Shown here: positions 1 through 8,964 of the stretch, one piece after another
Layout of the letters: every line of letters starts with the position of its first letter
Position numbering within the stretch: the stretch's first letter is position 1
Source of the DNA: Selenomonas ruminantium subsp. ruminantium ATCC 12561
GTDB taxonomy: Bacteria; Bacillota; Negativicutes; Selenomonadales; Selenomonadaceae
Direction: 5' to 3'
Assembly (NCBI RefSeq): GCF_000424065.1
Contig: NZ_AUJE01000022.1
Location: 1 to 64,000 of the forward strand
DNA: 64,000 bases
Position numbers and translations under genes: made by a program
Notes under the pieces: model-generated
Seen by the model: the letters and a program-made list of their open reading frames with translations, nothing else
The model's database searches: none
What the model was told of the DNA's origin: nothing

Positions 1-181
1 GCATGATTTCCATTTCGATTACATCGACTTGGATTTCTTCACAGATTGACTTGACCAGCTCCTTTAGTCTGGTGTCAACGCCATTGACCAACACTTTTCT
101 GCGGTACTTGGGACAGAACACGATATGGTACTTACATGAATATACGATATTGTGGCTTGAATGATATTTTATTTCTCCCAT
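1..181 (-). CDS. tnpA: IS200/IS605-family Y1 transposase TnpA, N-terminal 60 residues only
   Basis: Reading leftward from an ATG at 181, the frame stays open to the window edge and gives 60 residues with the motif SCKYHIVFCPKYRRKVL, then a helix ending ICEEIQVDVIEMEIM. This is the hallmark N-terminus of the single-strand-DNA HUH transposases of IS200/IS605. Family proteins are about 130-150 residues, so the catalytic HUH motif and the tyrosine lie outside the window. Whether a tnpB follows cannot be seen. The element abuts a broken secreted-protein gene and a CRISPR locus, so it marks a disturbed region. Confidence 0.85.
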   Translation of the reverse strand, partial: MGEIKYHSSHNIVYSCKYHIVFCPKYRRKVLVNGVDTRLKELVKSICEEIQVDVIEMEIM

Positions 182-243
182 ATTTGTATTATACAACTTT
201 AAGAAAGATAATACAACACAAGTTAAAAAGTAATTCTCCACCT

Positions 244-534
244 TCAATTACTTACGTAAATTCGGTGGACACGCCTTATATCCCCATAACTAAAGTTAGG
301 GGTTTTACGGCGTTTTGGATAAGCTCCCTGATTGCCACTGTTTTCAAAGTAGCCGACAATTTCCACCTCACCCGCATGATGTATATAGACATGCTCAATC
401 TGGAACTTGATGACCGGTCTTGCCTGTGCTGCCGACGGCAAAATTGCCGTGCAAAGCAAGGTAAGCACTTTACCCTCCAGAAGGATTTGCCCCCGGTGAA
501 CTGGTAAAGAAAAAGGCCTTTTTACTTGCCGCAT
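244..534 (-). pseudogene. Remnant of a small secreted-protein gene
   Basis: The open frame contains a signal-peptide-like stretch (LTLLCTAILPSAAQA) followed by a mature start RPVIKFQIEHVYIHHAGEVE and then GYFENSG. The best start is a GTG at 468, 5 bases after CTGGAGG; upstream codons in frame look non-coding. After about 60 residues the sequence turns into a low-quality tail (KRRKTPNFSYGD) and stops about 60 bases from the start of the IS200 transposase. I read it as the 5' part of a secreted protein whose 3' end was lost by rearrangement next to the insertion sequence. I do not recognise a function. Confidence 0.45.
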
Positions 535-678
535 CTATTGAAAATACAGGTAACGGGATTTATTGTTATCGTACACGGCTATATTCAATTTCACATCATT
601 ATCAAATTGTAATGTCGTTATCAACTTGTTGCTAAAGGATATATCCTTAATTTGATGATTTATAATCGGTAAAAAACA

Positions 679-1306
679 GTCCTTTACCACCTACACGGCG
701 GTACACAAATCCACGCCGTTATAGCTGTCGGAATCGTACTTCTAAACCACCTACACGGCGGTACACGGCTTTGAAACGGCTGGCAAGACGGTCAAGCACT
801 TCTAAACCACCTACACGGCGGTACACGGTTATGCAGAGTCTACGCTGTTTGCGATACTCTTCTAAACCACCTATGCGGCGGTACACCCGGAGGAACTGGA
901 CCGTATTGCTGACCTGATCTTCTAAACCACCTATGCGGCGGTACACAAAGATACTATTGCAAACGGCATGAATCAGCTCTTCTAAACCACCTACACGGCG
1001 GTACACAAGATACCTTCAAGCCCACTCTGTATGCCATTCTTCTAAACCACCTACACGGCGGTACACTCCTCAACCTTCACGATACGCGCTGACTGTATCT
1101 TCTAAACCACCTACACGGCGGTACACATCTCTTGTTACGCCATTTAATAACATCGTCCCTTCTAAACCACCTACACGGCGGTACACCATAGCAGGACAGC
1201 AACCTGTTATCTGATGATCTTCTAAACCACCTACACGGCGGTACACGTAAAGCTTTATGAGGTTACTTGTAACGTCAACTTCTAAACCACCTACACGGCG
1301 GTACAC
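679..1306 (-). CRISPR. Type I-F-like CRISPR array, 11 repeats and 10 spacers
   Basis: Eleven 28-base repeats start every 60 bases (679, 739, 799, ... 1279), separated by ten unique 32-base spacers, the length expected for type I-F. In the transcribed (minus) sense each repeat holds the hairpin CCGCC-GTGTA-GGTGG, with one G.U pair, followed by the 8-base crRNA handle TTTAGAAG. The repeats at 859 and 919 carry loop GCATA instead. The repeat at 679 has four changes, all in the handle, and is the leader-distal end. Leader and cas genes lie to the right, so array and cas genes are transcribed leftward. The in-frame translation with repeated VYRRVGGLE is an artefact of repeat periodicity. Confidence 0.98.
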
Positions 1307-1421
1307 CCGTAATAAAAAATGCGTCACCCCTTGATATTATTGGCCTTAGAGAAACTTTTGTAAAAATACCCTTTTTTCCCCAAGGCGCCTGCGGCCTGAA
1401 TACTAAAGGGTTGCGTATAGC
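1307..1421 (-). promoter_or_regulatory. CRISPR leader between cas5f and the array
   Basis: A 115-base non-coding gap between the cas5f stop and the first, perfect repeat. It is AT-rich next to the array and has a GC-rich patch (aaggcgcctgcggcc) further away. The degenerate repeat is at the opposite end, so this is the leader side. No clear -35/-10 pair stands out, and the array may be cotranscribed with the cas operon. Confidence 0.6.
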
Positions 1422-2195
1422 CTAACAATTTATGGTACAAAGATATAATCCTTCTCCTGTTTTATAGCGCCACAAATATGCGTTGATATCCTCTATAGAT
1501 TTGCTGCACTCAAATCCGCCCAGGCTGAACACACTTTCTACAAAGCAGTGGTCTTTTTCCAGGTCACGCTGACCTTCCACATGCCCCACCTCAGAAAGTG
1601 CCTTAAACCCAATGGCAATAGGAATAAGTGTGTTGTCCTGTTGTAAAGCATGAATCATTTTATCCAGCATATCATTACCAACAGCATCATTTAACACATC
1701 CTGCCTACAAGTTAAGAAATAACCATAGGGAATATCCGCCAGTGTATCAATCAATCGTACAGCCTTATAACTGCGAATGATTCCACCAGCTATCCGCAAT
1801 GTCTCCACAGCCGCTTTTATTGATTTACATATGGATGTATCAATGTGGCTACCCTCAACTGCCAAAACAAACGACATATTCAAATCAATATAAGCCTGAT
1901 TCATAATATGGGCATCGAGTTTTTTCTCATTCAAGCCAGGAATGCTTCCCGGTAAAGGAAAAGTCGTTACATACTGCCCCTCTTTGTTCTTATAGCCTTT
2001 TAATTCGTACTCATGAAATTCCAAGCCGACACCAGCTATTTTTATCGTTCCCCCTTTTGCTTTAAGTTTTCTCTCCAATGCATGAGCAAAGCCCATAAAA
2101 CCAGTGATCGCCGGAATCCCTACTGTAATATTATTAAAGGCATTAGCATTTTCAATATTCACTTTTTCAAGCAGTACATATCTTATCATCATCAT
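1422..2195 (-). CDS. cas5f: Type I-F Cascade subunit Cas5f (Csy2)
   Basis: A 257-residue protein. Near the N-terminus it has [31 protein letters not shown], matching the Csy2 signature (IQNANA..GFPSPGAFTGFVHAL). Later come RIAGGII, a [16 protein letters not shown] block and [12 protein letters not shown] near the C-terminus, all colinear with Csy2. Cas5f caps the 5' handle of the crRNA and pairs with Cas8f at the foot of Cascade. At about 257 residues it is shorter than typical Csy2 (over 300). Start: the ATG at 2195 overlaps the cas8f stop (TAATG) behind GTGGAG; a GTG at 2204 would add three residues. It is the last cas gene before the array. Confidence 0.9.
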   Translation of the reverse strand: MMMIRYVLLEKVNIENANAFNNITVGIPAITGFMGFAHALERKLKAKGGTIKIAGVGLEFHEYELKGYKNKEGQYVTTFPLPGSIPGLNEKKLDAHIMNQAYIDLNMSFVLAVEGSHIDTSICKSIKAAVETLRIAGGIIRSYKAVRLIDTLADIPYGYFLTCRQDVLNDAVGNDMLDKMIHALQQDNTLIPIAIGFKALSEVGHVEGQRDLEKDHCFVESVFSLGGFECSKSIEDINAYLWRYKTGEGLYLCTINC

Positions 2196-3223
2196 TATCT
2201 CCACTTGAAATATGCAGCATGAGCTTCAGTAACTTTGGCATGGTCTTCTATGCTGAGCATAATCATATTCTTTATTGAATCGGCACCGCCTTGACTCAAT
2301 GGCACAATATGATGAATTTCGTAACCTATAGGAATACCATGGTAACCATACTTCGCTAAGAATGCTTGAACCGTCTCTTCCTTACGCTCGTCCCGCAAAA
2401 ATGCCGCCCGATAATTTCCTTCCCCTTTTCGCTTGCCTTCTTCAATTATCATAGACAACAAGGACGCATCAACAAGGCATCCGGCTTCCACACCGGACAT
2501 TTCATCAATATCCATGTCCGGCAATAGGAACTCCTTATCCAAAACCTTAGTTAGCGATTTTTCCAAAAACTTAGGCGGTAGTGACTGAAAAACTATAGGC
2601 CATTTATTTTTACTGACCAGTCGGCTGCCGGTTGTAGATGCAGCTTTATCGGTCAAGAGTTTCAGCCTTATTCGTGGCAACCGGGATTTGAACAATCTTG
2701 CCCCCACCTCATAATTCAATACGGTTGAAGGCAATACGCTTAACAAATGATAAGAATCTCCCACAGGAAAAAATACTTGCTTTATAAACTGATTGGTCTT
2801 ATCCGGCTGAATCCGGGCCATATTCAGTAGTCCATTCCGAATTTCATCATATTTATCTGTGAGCTGTTCCATTTCCTGCCTGAGCTCTGCACTATCTTCC
2901 TGCAAATGTTCCATTACAGTACGTCCATCCTGCATTTCCATAGCAATGAACCCATGCGGCCGCTTATATTTTGCATCATTCGTTACCATGTCAAAATCAT
3001 GCCAGCCTGAATTAGCTGTACACAAATATCCACAGCTAAAACCATCTTGCGAATCATCATAAGCGCCAATATTGCCGGGACTGTTCGTTTCCGTAAATTT
3101 AGCAACATGCGTAGCAAGATAATTTTTGTCTATGGCCTGCAAAAGACCATCAATGTACTTGGCAATTTTCTCTTCTTCAGACATTGTTCCCTTGATGGCC
3201 GCCAGCATCTTCTTTCTAAGCAT
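2195..3223 (-). CDS. cas8f: Cas8f-HNH: shortened type I-F large subunit fused to an HNH nuclease
   Basis: A 342-residue protein. The first ~190 residues follow Csy1/Cas8f: [11 protein letters not shown] near the start, a [11 protein letters not shown] segment, then [19 protein letters not shown], the equivalent of LAKQLYFPL..GYHLLAPL. The usual C-terminal helical bundle, which recruits Cas2-3, is absent. Instead residues ~290-342 form an HNH domain: H304-H305 in [15 protein letters not shown]319 in IKNMIML and H328 in EDHAKV. The likely role is PAM recognition plus DNA cleavage within Cascade, replacing Cas3. Start: the ATG at 3223 follows GAGGTGAGGAG and overlaps the cas6f stop by 8 bases; an upstream in-frame extension lies inside cas6f and is unlikely. 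Usual Cas8f is about 430 residues. Confidence 0.9.
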   Translation of the reverse strand: MLRKKMLAAIKGTMSEEEKIAKYIDGLLQAIDKNYLATHVAKFTETNSPGNIGAYDDSQDGFSCGYLCTANSGWHDFDMVTNDAKYKRPHGFIAMEMQDGRTVMEHLQEDSAELRQEMEQLTDKYDEIRNGLLNMARIQPDKTNQFIKQVFFPVGDSYHLLSVLPSTVLNYEVGARLFKSRLPRIRLKLLTDKAASTTGSRLVSKNKWPIVFQSLPPKFLEKSLTKVLDKEFLLPDMDIDEMSGVEAGCLVDASLLSMIIEEGKRKGEGNYRAAFLRDERKEETVQAFLAKYGYHGIPIGYEIHHIVPLSQGGADSIKNMIMLSIEDHAKVTEAHAAYFKWR

Positions 3224-3764
3224 GCTCCTCACCTCGCAGAACCAATCCATAGGCGGAAAAATTGCCATGTTTCACATCCGCAGGAGCAACAAAGATATTA
3301 TAAGCCTTGCCTGTAGAAGCACTTTTCACCTTGATATATGCATGACAAAATACCTGCTGATTCCTTTTCCGAATATGCATAGCCAAAGGCCGCCCCAACT
3401 CAGTATGTCCACGTTTCTCCATACGCCTTTTGGTCGTTTCAAATTGACTTTCTCCACGGACACGCTTAAAGAGCATATAATCATCGGTTTCGGCTATTTC
3501 CCTTTTCACCTTTACATAATCTTTTATGGGCGCCATTACTTCTTCAAGCCGAAGTGCTGCCAAAGCCTTATCATCTTCACATAAGACCTCAATAATATTC
3601 CCCAGGCTGCCTCTTTTGTCAAAAGTATAAGCAGGAAAGGTTATGCCAAACTTCTTGCCATGATTAACAAACAAGCGGTGCAATACAGGAAATATGTCTT
3701 CAGAGATAATTACATTTGCGGATATGCCCGTACCGGGTTTTATAATTATCATTTGACTAAACAT
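3216..3764 (-). CDS. cas6f: CRISPR RNA endonuclease Cas6f (Csy4)
   Basis: A 182-residue protein, the normal length of Csy4. With the ATG at 3764 (behind GAGGTAG, 8-base spacing) the catalytic histidine falls at residue 29 (VLHRLF), the same number as in Pseudomonas Csy4. The arginine-rich helix ([20 protein letters not shown]), the [12 protein letters not shown] motif with the catalytic-site serine, and the closing FSAYGLVL match family hallmarks. It should cut at the base of the CCGCC/GGTGG repeat hairpin and stay bound to the crRNA 3' end. It lies between cas7f and cas8f with very short or overlapping junctions, so the four genes are one operon. Confidence 0.93.
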   Translation of the reverse strand: MFSQMIIIKPGTGISANVIISEDIFPVLHRLFVNHGKKFGITFPAYTFDKRGSLGNIIEVLCEDDKALAALRLEEVMAPIKDYVKVKREIAETDDYMLFKRVRGESQFETTKRRMEKRGHTELGRPLAMHIRKRNQQVFCHAYIKVKSASTGKAYNIFVAPADVKHGNFSAYGLVLRGEEHA

Positions 3765-3784
3765 AATTACTACCTCAAACACGC

Positions 3785-4789
3785 TTATTTTTCCTGTTTC
3801 TTGCTGAACATCCCGCCCCGAATAAGGACAGCCATAACATAATGCTTGTCCTCAATCGGTATATCTTCATTTTTCAAAACTAACTTATCAATGAGTTTGT
3901 AAAAACTCTTGGTATCCGGGCGAAATGCTATGCCTACCGCCCTTGAAGCTCCGTAATTCTCAACGGGGATGGGAAACTCGTATGCAGTATAATCAGGATA
4001 CCAGGTGTCAATGGTTCGCAAAGCATTACTGATTTTCTGCGAGTGCATCCCCGCACTGCCTTCAAAGACAAACAACTGCTTCCCTTTCTCTTCATCTATG
4101 GTCATTTCCTGTGAAGGATATACTTCCATTGCACAACCGATTTTCACAAAGCAGGTAATATACATATTCAAATATTCCTGCTTACCGGCGAAGGTATCAG
4201 CTACCTGCCGGGCTATATCATTGATTGTTTTATTGTTATCCACGAAAACATCCAAGTCAAAATCCTTGGCATCAAATGCCGGGTATTCCTTGTTGCCAAT
4301 CGTAACGATGGTTTCAATAGCTTCAGCCCCTTTGCGGTTTCGCCATAGAAAGCGGGCATTGGCGATATTATTCACATAGCGCTTTGCCAAGGTCAGAAAA
4401 CCATCTTTGGCAATATATTCATCTATCTTTTGATAAATCGCTGTCCGATAAGCATAGTCTGAACAACTGTACATGCCATCCTTTACCGGCAGCACCTTTA
4501 TGCCATAGTCAATTCTTAAGGTATCGCATTCCGTAGACAATGTACAGGACTGGCTCTTTTGTGGATTTGGATCCATTATTTCTTTTTCCAGTTTTTCCGG
4601 GGGCATTTCATGCCCCTTGGAAGCCAACACAGCCTTATCCGTTACCAGCAAAGGCAGTTTGACAGAATGTCTTTTGGCAAAATCCGTCTGCCAAAACTTT
4701 GCTTCAGTAACATTCATTCGCCTGGCAAAAGAAAGATTCCCCGGACGAGACTTTAACGTGACTTTGCTGATATTCTTTTTATCTGCCAT
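3785..4789 (-). CDS. cas7f: Type I-F Cascade backbone Cas7f (Csy3)
   Basis: A 334-residue protein, typical for Csy3. Diagnostic blocks: [16 protein letters not shown] at the N-terminus, [17 protein letters not shown] in the middle, PSQEMTID, then [18 protein letters not shown], and [13 protein letters not shown] near the end, all colinear with Csy3. Multiple copies coat the crRNA spacer and position the target strand. It is the first gene of the operon. The ATG at 4789 is chosen over a GTG two codons upstream because it sits 6 bases after GGGGTG. No cas1, cas2-3 or tnsABC/tniQ gene precedes it: the next gene to the right is hemL. Confidence 0.95.
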   Translation of the reverse strand: MADKKNISKVTLKSRPGNLSFARRMNVTEAKFWQTDFAKRHSVKLPLLVTDKAVLASKGHEMPPEKLEKEIMDPNPQKSQSCTLSTECDTLRIDYGIKVLPVKDGMYSCSDYAYRTAIYQKIDEYIAKDGFLTLAKRYVNNIANARFLWRNRKGAEAIETIVTIGNKEYPAFDAKDFDLDVFVDNNKTINDIARQVADTFAGKQEYLNMYITCFVKIGCAMEVYPSQEMTIDEEKGKQLFVFEGSAGMHSQKISNALRTIDTWYPDYTAYEFPIPVENYGASRAVGIAFRPDTKSFYKLIDKLVLKNEDIPIEDKHYVMAVLIRGGMFSKKQEK

Positions 4790-5059
4790 AAACACACCCC
4801 ACTTTGACTTCTAATTAACTGCACCATATTACATTTATGGTGTTATTCTCCATAACATAAAAATTTTCCTGCCTGTTCAGTCAATATTCCAGCTTTTGGA
4901 TGAAGTTCACGCATTCCCAAATGACTATCGTACTTTGGTCATTTATAAAATTACAACAGACTCTCTTTATGTTTTGATAAATCATTTTACATTTTTGCCT
5001 GCCAATTTTATATTTCGTATTTATATTTTACATTTTATATTTATATTTCATGTTTTATG
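4790..5059 (-). promoter_or_regulatory. cas operon upstream region with palindrome and candidate promoter
   Basis: A gene-free 270-base AT-rich gap. On the minus strand TTGACT (4879-4884) is followed after 17 bases by TTTATG, a weak candidate promoter. Just downstream, at 4822-4842, is the palindrome CACCATA-7-TATGGTG, placed where an operator or a 5'-UTR hairpin of the cas mRNA would lie. Positions 5000-5060 are low-complexity tattt/atttt runs. Confidence 0.45.
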
Positions 5060-5063
5060 TTTA

Positions 5064-5103
5064 TAAAAAGGCTTGACCAATCAACATTTGACCAGTCAAG
5101 CCT
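5064..5103 (-). terminator. Rho-independent terminator of the hem operon
   Basis: GGCTTGAC and GTCAAGCC form the outer stem with a TCAA/TTGA inner pairing. On the minus strand the hairpin is followed by TTTTT. It lies 16 bases past the hemL stop. Confidence 0.8.
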
Positions 5104-5119
5104 AACTATTGTTGTTATT

Positions 5120-6439
5120 TTATTTTTCCATAGCCGCTACAGCTGCAAATGCTTTTTCTGCTGCCGCAATGGTTCTATCAATGTCTTCATCCGTATGGGC
5201 ACCGCTCATAAAGAGGGTTTCAAACTGGGACGGGGCAAGGTAGATGCCCTGTTCGAGCATGGATTTGAACCAGACCTTGAATTTTTCCTGGTCGGCGTTG
5301 CAGGAATCCTCGTAGTTCAGCACATCTTTTTCGCTGAAGAAGATGCCGAACATGGAGCCTGCCTGATGGACCTGAATGGCAACGCCTGCGGCTTTGGCTT
5401 TTTCCTGCCAGCCGAGGAGCAGTTTCTTCGTCTTTAAGGTCAGTTCGCGGCTGTAATCGGCCTTGCCGTCTTCCGGTTCTGCGGTGATAATCTGCAGCGT
5501 GGCAAGGCCTGCGGTCATGGCCAGCGGATTGCCGGAGAGCGTACCGGCCTGATAGACCGGGCCGGACGGCGAAACCTTCGCCATGATGTCCTTGCGGCCG
5601 CCGTAGGCTGCTACGGGCAGACCTCCGCCGATGATTTTACCCAAGCAGGTCAAATCCGGCGTAATACCGTAAGCTGCCTGGGCGCCGCCCAAGGAGGCGC
5701 GGAAACCGCACATAACCTCGTCAAAAATCAGCAGGGCGCCGTGCTTTTCCGTAAGGTCGCGGAGTTTTCTAAGGTAGCCCTGTTTCGGCAAAACAAGGCC
5801 CATATTGCCGGCTACCGGCTCCACGATAACGGCGGCAACTTCGTCACCGACCTCTTCCATCACTTTCGTAATGGCTTCTTCATCATTGTAGGGTACGGAA
5901 ATCGTATCCTGTGCCGTGCCTTTCGTTACGCCCGGAGAGCTCGGCACGCCGAAGGTGGCCATGCCGGAACCGGCGTTGACGAGCAGGCTGTCGCTATGGC
6001 CATGGTAACAGCCAATGAATTTGACAATCTTTTCCCGTCCCGTATAGCCGCGTGCCAGGCGCAGAGCGCTCATGGTTGCTTCGGTGCCAGAGTTGACCAT
6101 GCGGATGGTTTCGATGGACGGATAAACCTCCATCACGAGCTTTGCAAGTTCCGACTCAATGCAAGTCGGCGCGCCATAGCTCGTACCACGGGTTGCGGCT
6201 TCCTGCAGGGCTTTTACGACTTTCGGATGGGCATGGCCCACGACCATTGGCCCCCAGGAGCCAACATAGTCAATGTATTCATTGCCGTCGATATCGTAAA
6301 TCTTATCGCCTAACGCATGGTCGATAAACGGTGGATTGCAGTCCACACTCTTATAGGAACGCACGGGGCTGTTGACGCCGCCGGGCATAAGTTCTTTGGC
6401 TTCAGCAAAAGCGGCAGCGGATTTGGTGAGATTAAGCAT
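5120..6439 (-). CDS. hemL: Glutamate-1-semialdehyde 2,1-aminomutase
   Basis: A PLP enzyme converting glutamate-1-semialdehyde to 5-aminolevulinate, the second step of the C5 tetrapyrrole route. It is 439 residues, full length for the family. Visible signatures: [12 protein letters not shown] at the N-terminus, [22 protein letters not shown], the FDEVMCGFR block with the PLP-contacting Asp, and [16 protein letters not shown] with the PLP lysine. The ATG at 6439 is preferred because AGGAGG stands 6 bases before it; the ATG at 6445 overlaps that site. It overlaps the end of hemB and is the last gene of the operon. Confidence 0.97.
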   Translation of the reverse strand: MLNLTKSAAAFAEAKELMPGGVNSPVRSYKSVDCNPPFIDHALGDKIYDIDGNEYIDYVGSWGPMVVGHAHPKVVKALQEAATRGTSYGAPTCIESELAKLVMEVYPSIETIRMVNSGTEATMSALRLARGYTGREKIVKFIGCYHGHSDSLLVNAGSGMATFGVPSSPGVTKGTAQDTISVPYNDEEAITKVMEEVGDEVAAVIVEPVAGNMGLVLPKQGYLRKLRDLTEKHGALLIFDEVMCGFRASLGGAQAAYGITPDLTCLGKIIGGGLPVAAYGGRKDIMAKVSPSGPVYQAGTLSGNPLAMTAGLATLQIITAEPEDGKADYSRELTLKTKKLLLGWQEKAKAAGVAIQVHQAGSMFGIFFSEKDVLNYEDSCNADQEKFKVWFKSMLEQGIYLAPSQFETLFMSGAHTDEDIDRTIAAAEKAFAAVAAMEK

Positions 6440-7418
6440 TAGCATCCTCCTTCAGCCAGCGGGCCACATCCATAGCATGGTAGGTGATGATGATATCAGC
6501 ACCGGCACGTTTCATGGAAAGCAGGGTTTCCATAACGATGCGCTTTTCGTCAATCCAGCCGTTCTTAGCGGCAGCCTTGACCATGGCATATTCGCCGCTG
6601 ACGTTATAAACAGCCACCGGATGATGGATATGGTCTCGCACCTGACGCACGATATCGAGATAAGCCAGCGCCGGTTTTACCATGATGATGTCAGCGCCTT
6701 CGGCAATATCGAGGTCAACTTCCTTGATGGCTTCATGGGCATTGGCCGGGTCCATCTGATACTGACGGCGGTCACCAAAAGCCGGTGCGCTGTCGGCAGC
6801 ATCACGGAAGGGGCCGTAGTAGCCCGAAGCATATTTGACCGCATAGCTCATGATGGAGACATTCTGGAAGCCGTTTTCGTCCAAAGCTTCGCGGATAGCC
6901 GCCACACGGCCGTCCATCATATCGGAGGGCGCGATGATATCCACACCGCACTGTGCCTGCGAAACAGCAACTTTCTGCAGGAGTTTCAAGGTCTTGTCGT
7001 TGTCCACATAGTGGCCTTCGAGATGGCCGCAGTGGCCGTGGTCGGTATACTCACACATGCAGACGTCGCCGACAATCATAAGTTCGGGAATTTCTGCCTT
7101 AATCGCCTTGATGGCGCGCTGTACAGGACTGGTCATATCCCAGGCGCTGGAACCGTCGGCATCTTTATATTCGGGAATGCCGAATACTTCCACGGAAGGA
7201 ATGCCCAGTTCCCAGCATTCTTTCGCCGTTTTGACCGCTTCATCCACCGACAGATGATAGCAGCCCGGCATGGAGGGAATTTCCTCGCGGACGTTTTCGC
7301 CTGGCACGACAAACAGCGGATAGACAAAGTCCTTCACCGACAGGCTGGTTTCGCGAACCATTGCCCGCATAGCGGGGCTGATGCGCATACGGCGCGGACG
7401 GAGTTTCTGTTCATACAT
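6432..7418 (-). CDS. hemB: Delta-aminolevulinic acid dehydratase (porphobilinogen synthase)
   Basis: Condenses two 5-aminolevulinate molecules to porphobilinogen. 328 residues, the usual length. It shows the [18 protein letters not shown] start, the metal-site segment [12 protein letters not shown], the active-site lysines in [18 protein letters not shown] and [12 protein letters not shown], and the closing [10 protein letters not shown]. It lies 16 bases after the cobA-hemD stop and overlaps hemL by 8 bases, so it is co-transcribed. Confidence 0.97.
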   Translation of the reverse strand: MYEQKLRPRRMRISPAMRAMVRETSLSVKDFVYPLFVVPGENVREEIPSMPGCYHLSVDEAVKTAKECWELGIPSVEVFGIPEYKDADGSSAWDMTSPVQRAIKAIKAEIPELMIVGDVCMCEYTDHGHCGHLEGHYVDNDKTLKLLQKVAVSQAQCGVDIIAPSDMMDGRVAAIREALDENGFQNVSIMSYAVKYASGYYGPFRDAADSAPAFGDRRQYQMDPANAHEAIKEVDLDIAEGADIIMVKPALAYLDIVRQVRDHIHHPVAVYNVSGEYAMVKAAAKNGWIDEKRIVMETLLSMKRAGADIIITYHAMDVARWLKEDANA

Positions 7419-7434
7419 GATATAACATCTCCTA

Positions 7435-8943
7435 TTATTTGCAGATGGCCTCTACAAGACCATCAATGGTATATTCTTTGGCTATAATATCCGGCTCAAT
7501 GCCTAAGGATTTGGCAGTATCGGCCGTAACTGGGCCAATGCAGGCCGTCTTTACGCCCTTCAGTACCTCTGCCGAGCCGATGATGTTGACGAGATTTTTA
7601 ACCGTGGACGAGCTGGTGAAGGTCACCAAATCAATGTTGCCTTCTTTGAGTTCTGCCGCCAAAGCCTCGCCGTCCACCTGACCGCAGATTGTACGATATG
7701 CAGGTGCGACTTCAACCTCTGCGCCCATTTCACGCAAGGTATCCGGCAGGACTTCCCGTGCTTCTTCGGCACGCGGAATCAGGATTTTGGCATGCGGCGG
7801 CAATTTTCCCTTCAGCGCTTCCAACACGCCTTCAGCGCGGTATTCCTGCGGGATTACATCAGCCACAAGGCCATACTGCTTGAGTTTCTCTGCCGTTGCC
7901 AAACCGATAGCGGCAATCTTGGCATAACCTAATGCGCGGGCATCCTTGCCTGCTTTGAACAGGCGGGCAAAGAAACGGCCTACACCATTAGCACTCGTGA
8001 AAATCAACCAGTGATAATCCGCCACATGGTCAATGGCCTTATCGAGAGCCGCATAATTATCGGCGGGGTCGGCCATGGAAATTGCCGGAGCTTCGAGAAC
8101 TTCCGCGCCGAGTTTTTCCAGTTTTGCCGTCAGCTTGGATGCCTGACTACGTGCCCGCGTTACGAGAATCCGCTTGCCAAACAGAGGACGCTGGGAAAGG
8201 TTATCGAACCACTGCAGGCTGTCCCGCAGTTTCACGACTTCACCCACGATAAAGATGGCAGGCGGCTTGATGCCGTTTTTCGCCACATCTTCAGCGGCCT
8301 TCCCCACGGTGGTAATCAGCGTGCGCTGTTCTGGCTTGGTGCCCCAGCGGATAACGGCAGCCGGCGTATCGGCACTGCGGCCATTTTCGATTAATTTACC
8401 CGTGATATGCGGCAGATTGGCTACGCCCATCAGGAACACAAGCGTATCCACGCCCGTAGCCAGGTGTTCCCAACGCATATTGCTCTTGCCCTTGGTGGGG
8501 TCTTCATGGCCTGTCACCACGGCAAAGGAAGTTGCTACCGCGCGATGGGTCACGGGAATGCCCGCATAGGCCGGTACGGAAATCGCCGAAGTGATGCCCG
8601 GCACGATTTCGAAGGGCAGGTTGTTTTCGCGCAAGAGCAGGCCTTCCTCACCGCCCCGGCCAAATACAAAGGGGTCGCCGCCTTTGAGACGCACGACGCA
8701 TTTGCCTTCTTTGGCCTTGTCCACCAACAGCTGGTTGATATCTTCCTGTTTCATGGTATGGTTGCTCGATGCCTTGCCCACATAAATGAATTCGGCATCT
8801 TCCGGCGCCCAGCGCAAGATGCGGTCATCGGCCAGACGGTCATAGACCACCACATCGGCCATTTTTAGGCAATCCACTGCCTTCATGCTGATAAGCCGGT
8901 AATCTCCGGGGCCTGCACCTACTAAATAAACCATTCCTGCCAT
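7435..8943 (-). CDS. cobA-hemD: CobA-HemD fusion: uroporphyrinogen-III methyltransferase / uroporphyrinogen-III synthase
   Basis: A two-domain protein of about 502 residues. Residues ~1-245 are the SAM-dependent methyltransferase ([54 protein letters not shown]) that makes precorrin-2. Residues ~255-500 are HemD ([51 protein letters not shown]), which closes hydroxymethylbilane to uroporphyrinogen III. This fusion is common in Clostridia and Negativicutes. It serves both siroheme/cobalamin and heme branches. Start: the ATG at 8943, 9 bases after AAAAGGG, is preferred; an ATG at 8952 abuts the site. Confidence 0.95.
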   Translation of the reverse strand: MAGMVYLVGAGPGDYRLISMKAVDCLKMADVVVYDRLADDRILRWAPEDAEFIYVGKASSNHTMKQEDINQLLVDKAKEGKCVVRLKGGDPFVFGRGGEEGLLLRENNLPFEIVPGITSAISVPAYAGIPVTHRAVATSFAVVTGHEDPTKGKSNMRWEHLATGVDTLVFLMGVANLPHITGKLIENGRSADTPAAVIRWGTKPEQRTLITTVGKAAEDVAKNGIKPPAIFIVGEVVKLRDSLQWFDNLSQRPLFGKRILVTRARSQASKLTAKLEKLGAEVLEAPAISMADPADNYAALDKAIDHVADYHWLIFTSANGVGRFFARLFKAGKDARALGYAKIAAIGLATAEKLKQYGLVADVIPQEYRAEGVLEALKGKLPPHAKILIPRAEEAREVLPDTLREMGAEVEVAPAYRTICGQVDGEALAAELKEGNIDLVTFTSSSTVKNLVNIIGSAEVLKGVKTACIGPVTADTAKSLGIEPDIIAKEYTIDGLVEAICK

Positions 8944-8964
8944 ATATGTCATCCCTTTTCTGTC

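Noticed and set aside
719-1327. Two minus-strand open frames with repeated VYRRVGGLE
   Set aside because: They are translations through the CRISPR repeats; the 60-base period is divisible by three, so the frame stays open.
679-4789. Transposon-associated (Tn7-like, I-F3) CRISPR system
   Set aside because: No tnsA, tnsB, tnsC or tniQ gene is present, and Cas8f and Cas5f are separate proteins with an HNH domain on Cas8f.
679-4789. Type I-Fv/I-F2 system lacking Cas8
   Set aside because: The 342-residue protein keeps the Cas8f N-terminal motifs, so the large subunit is shortened and fused, not missing.
5000-5063. Possible tandem repeat before the cas operon
   Set aside because: It is low-complexity tattt/atttt sequence without a stable period.
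6372-7487. Long plus-strand frames opposite hemL-hemB and other operons
   Set aside because: They are mirror frames of well-conserved genes on the minus strand and carry no family motif or ribosome site.
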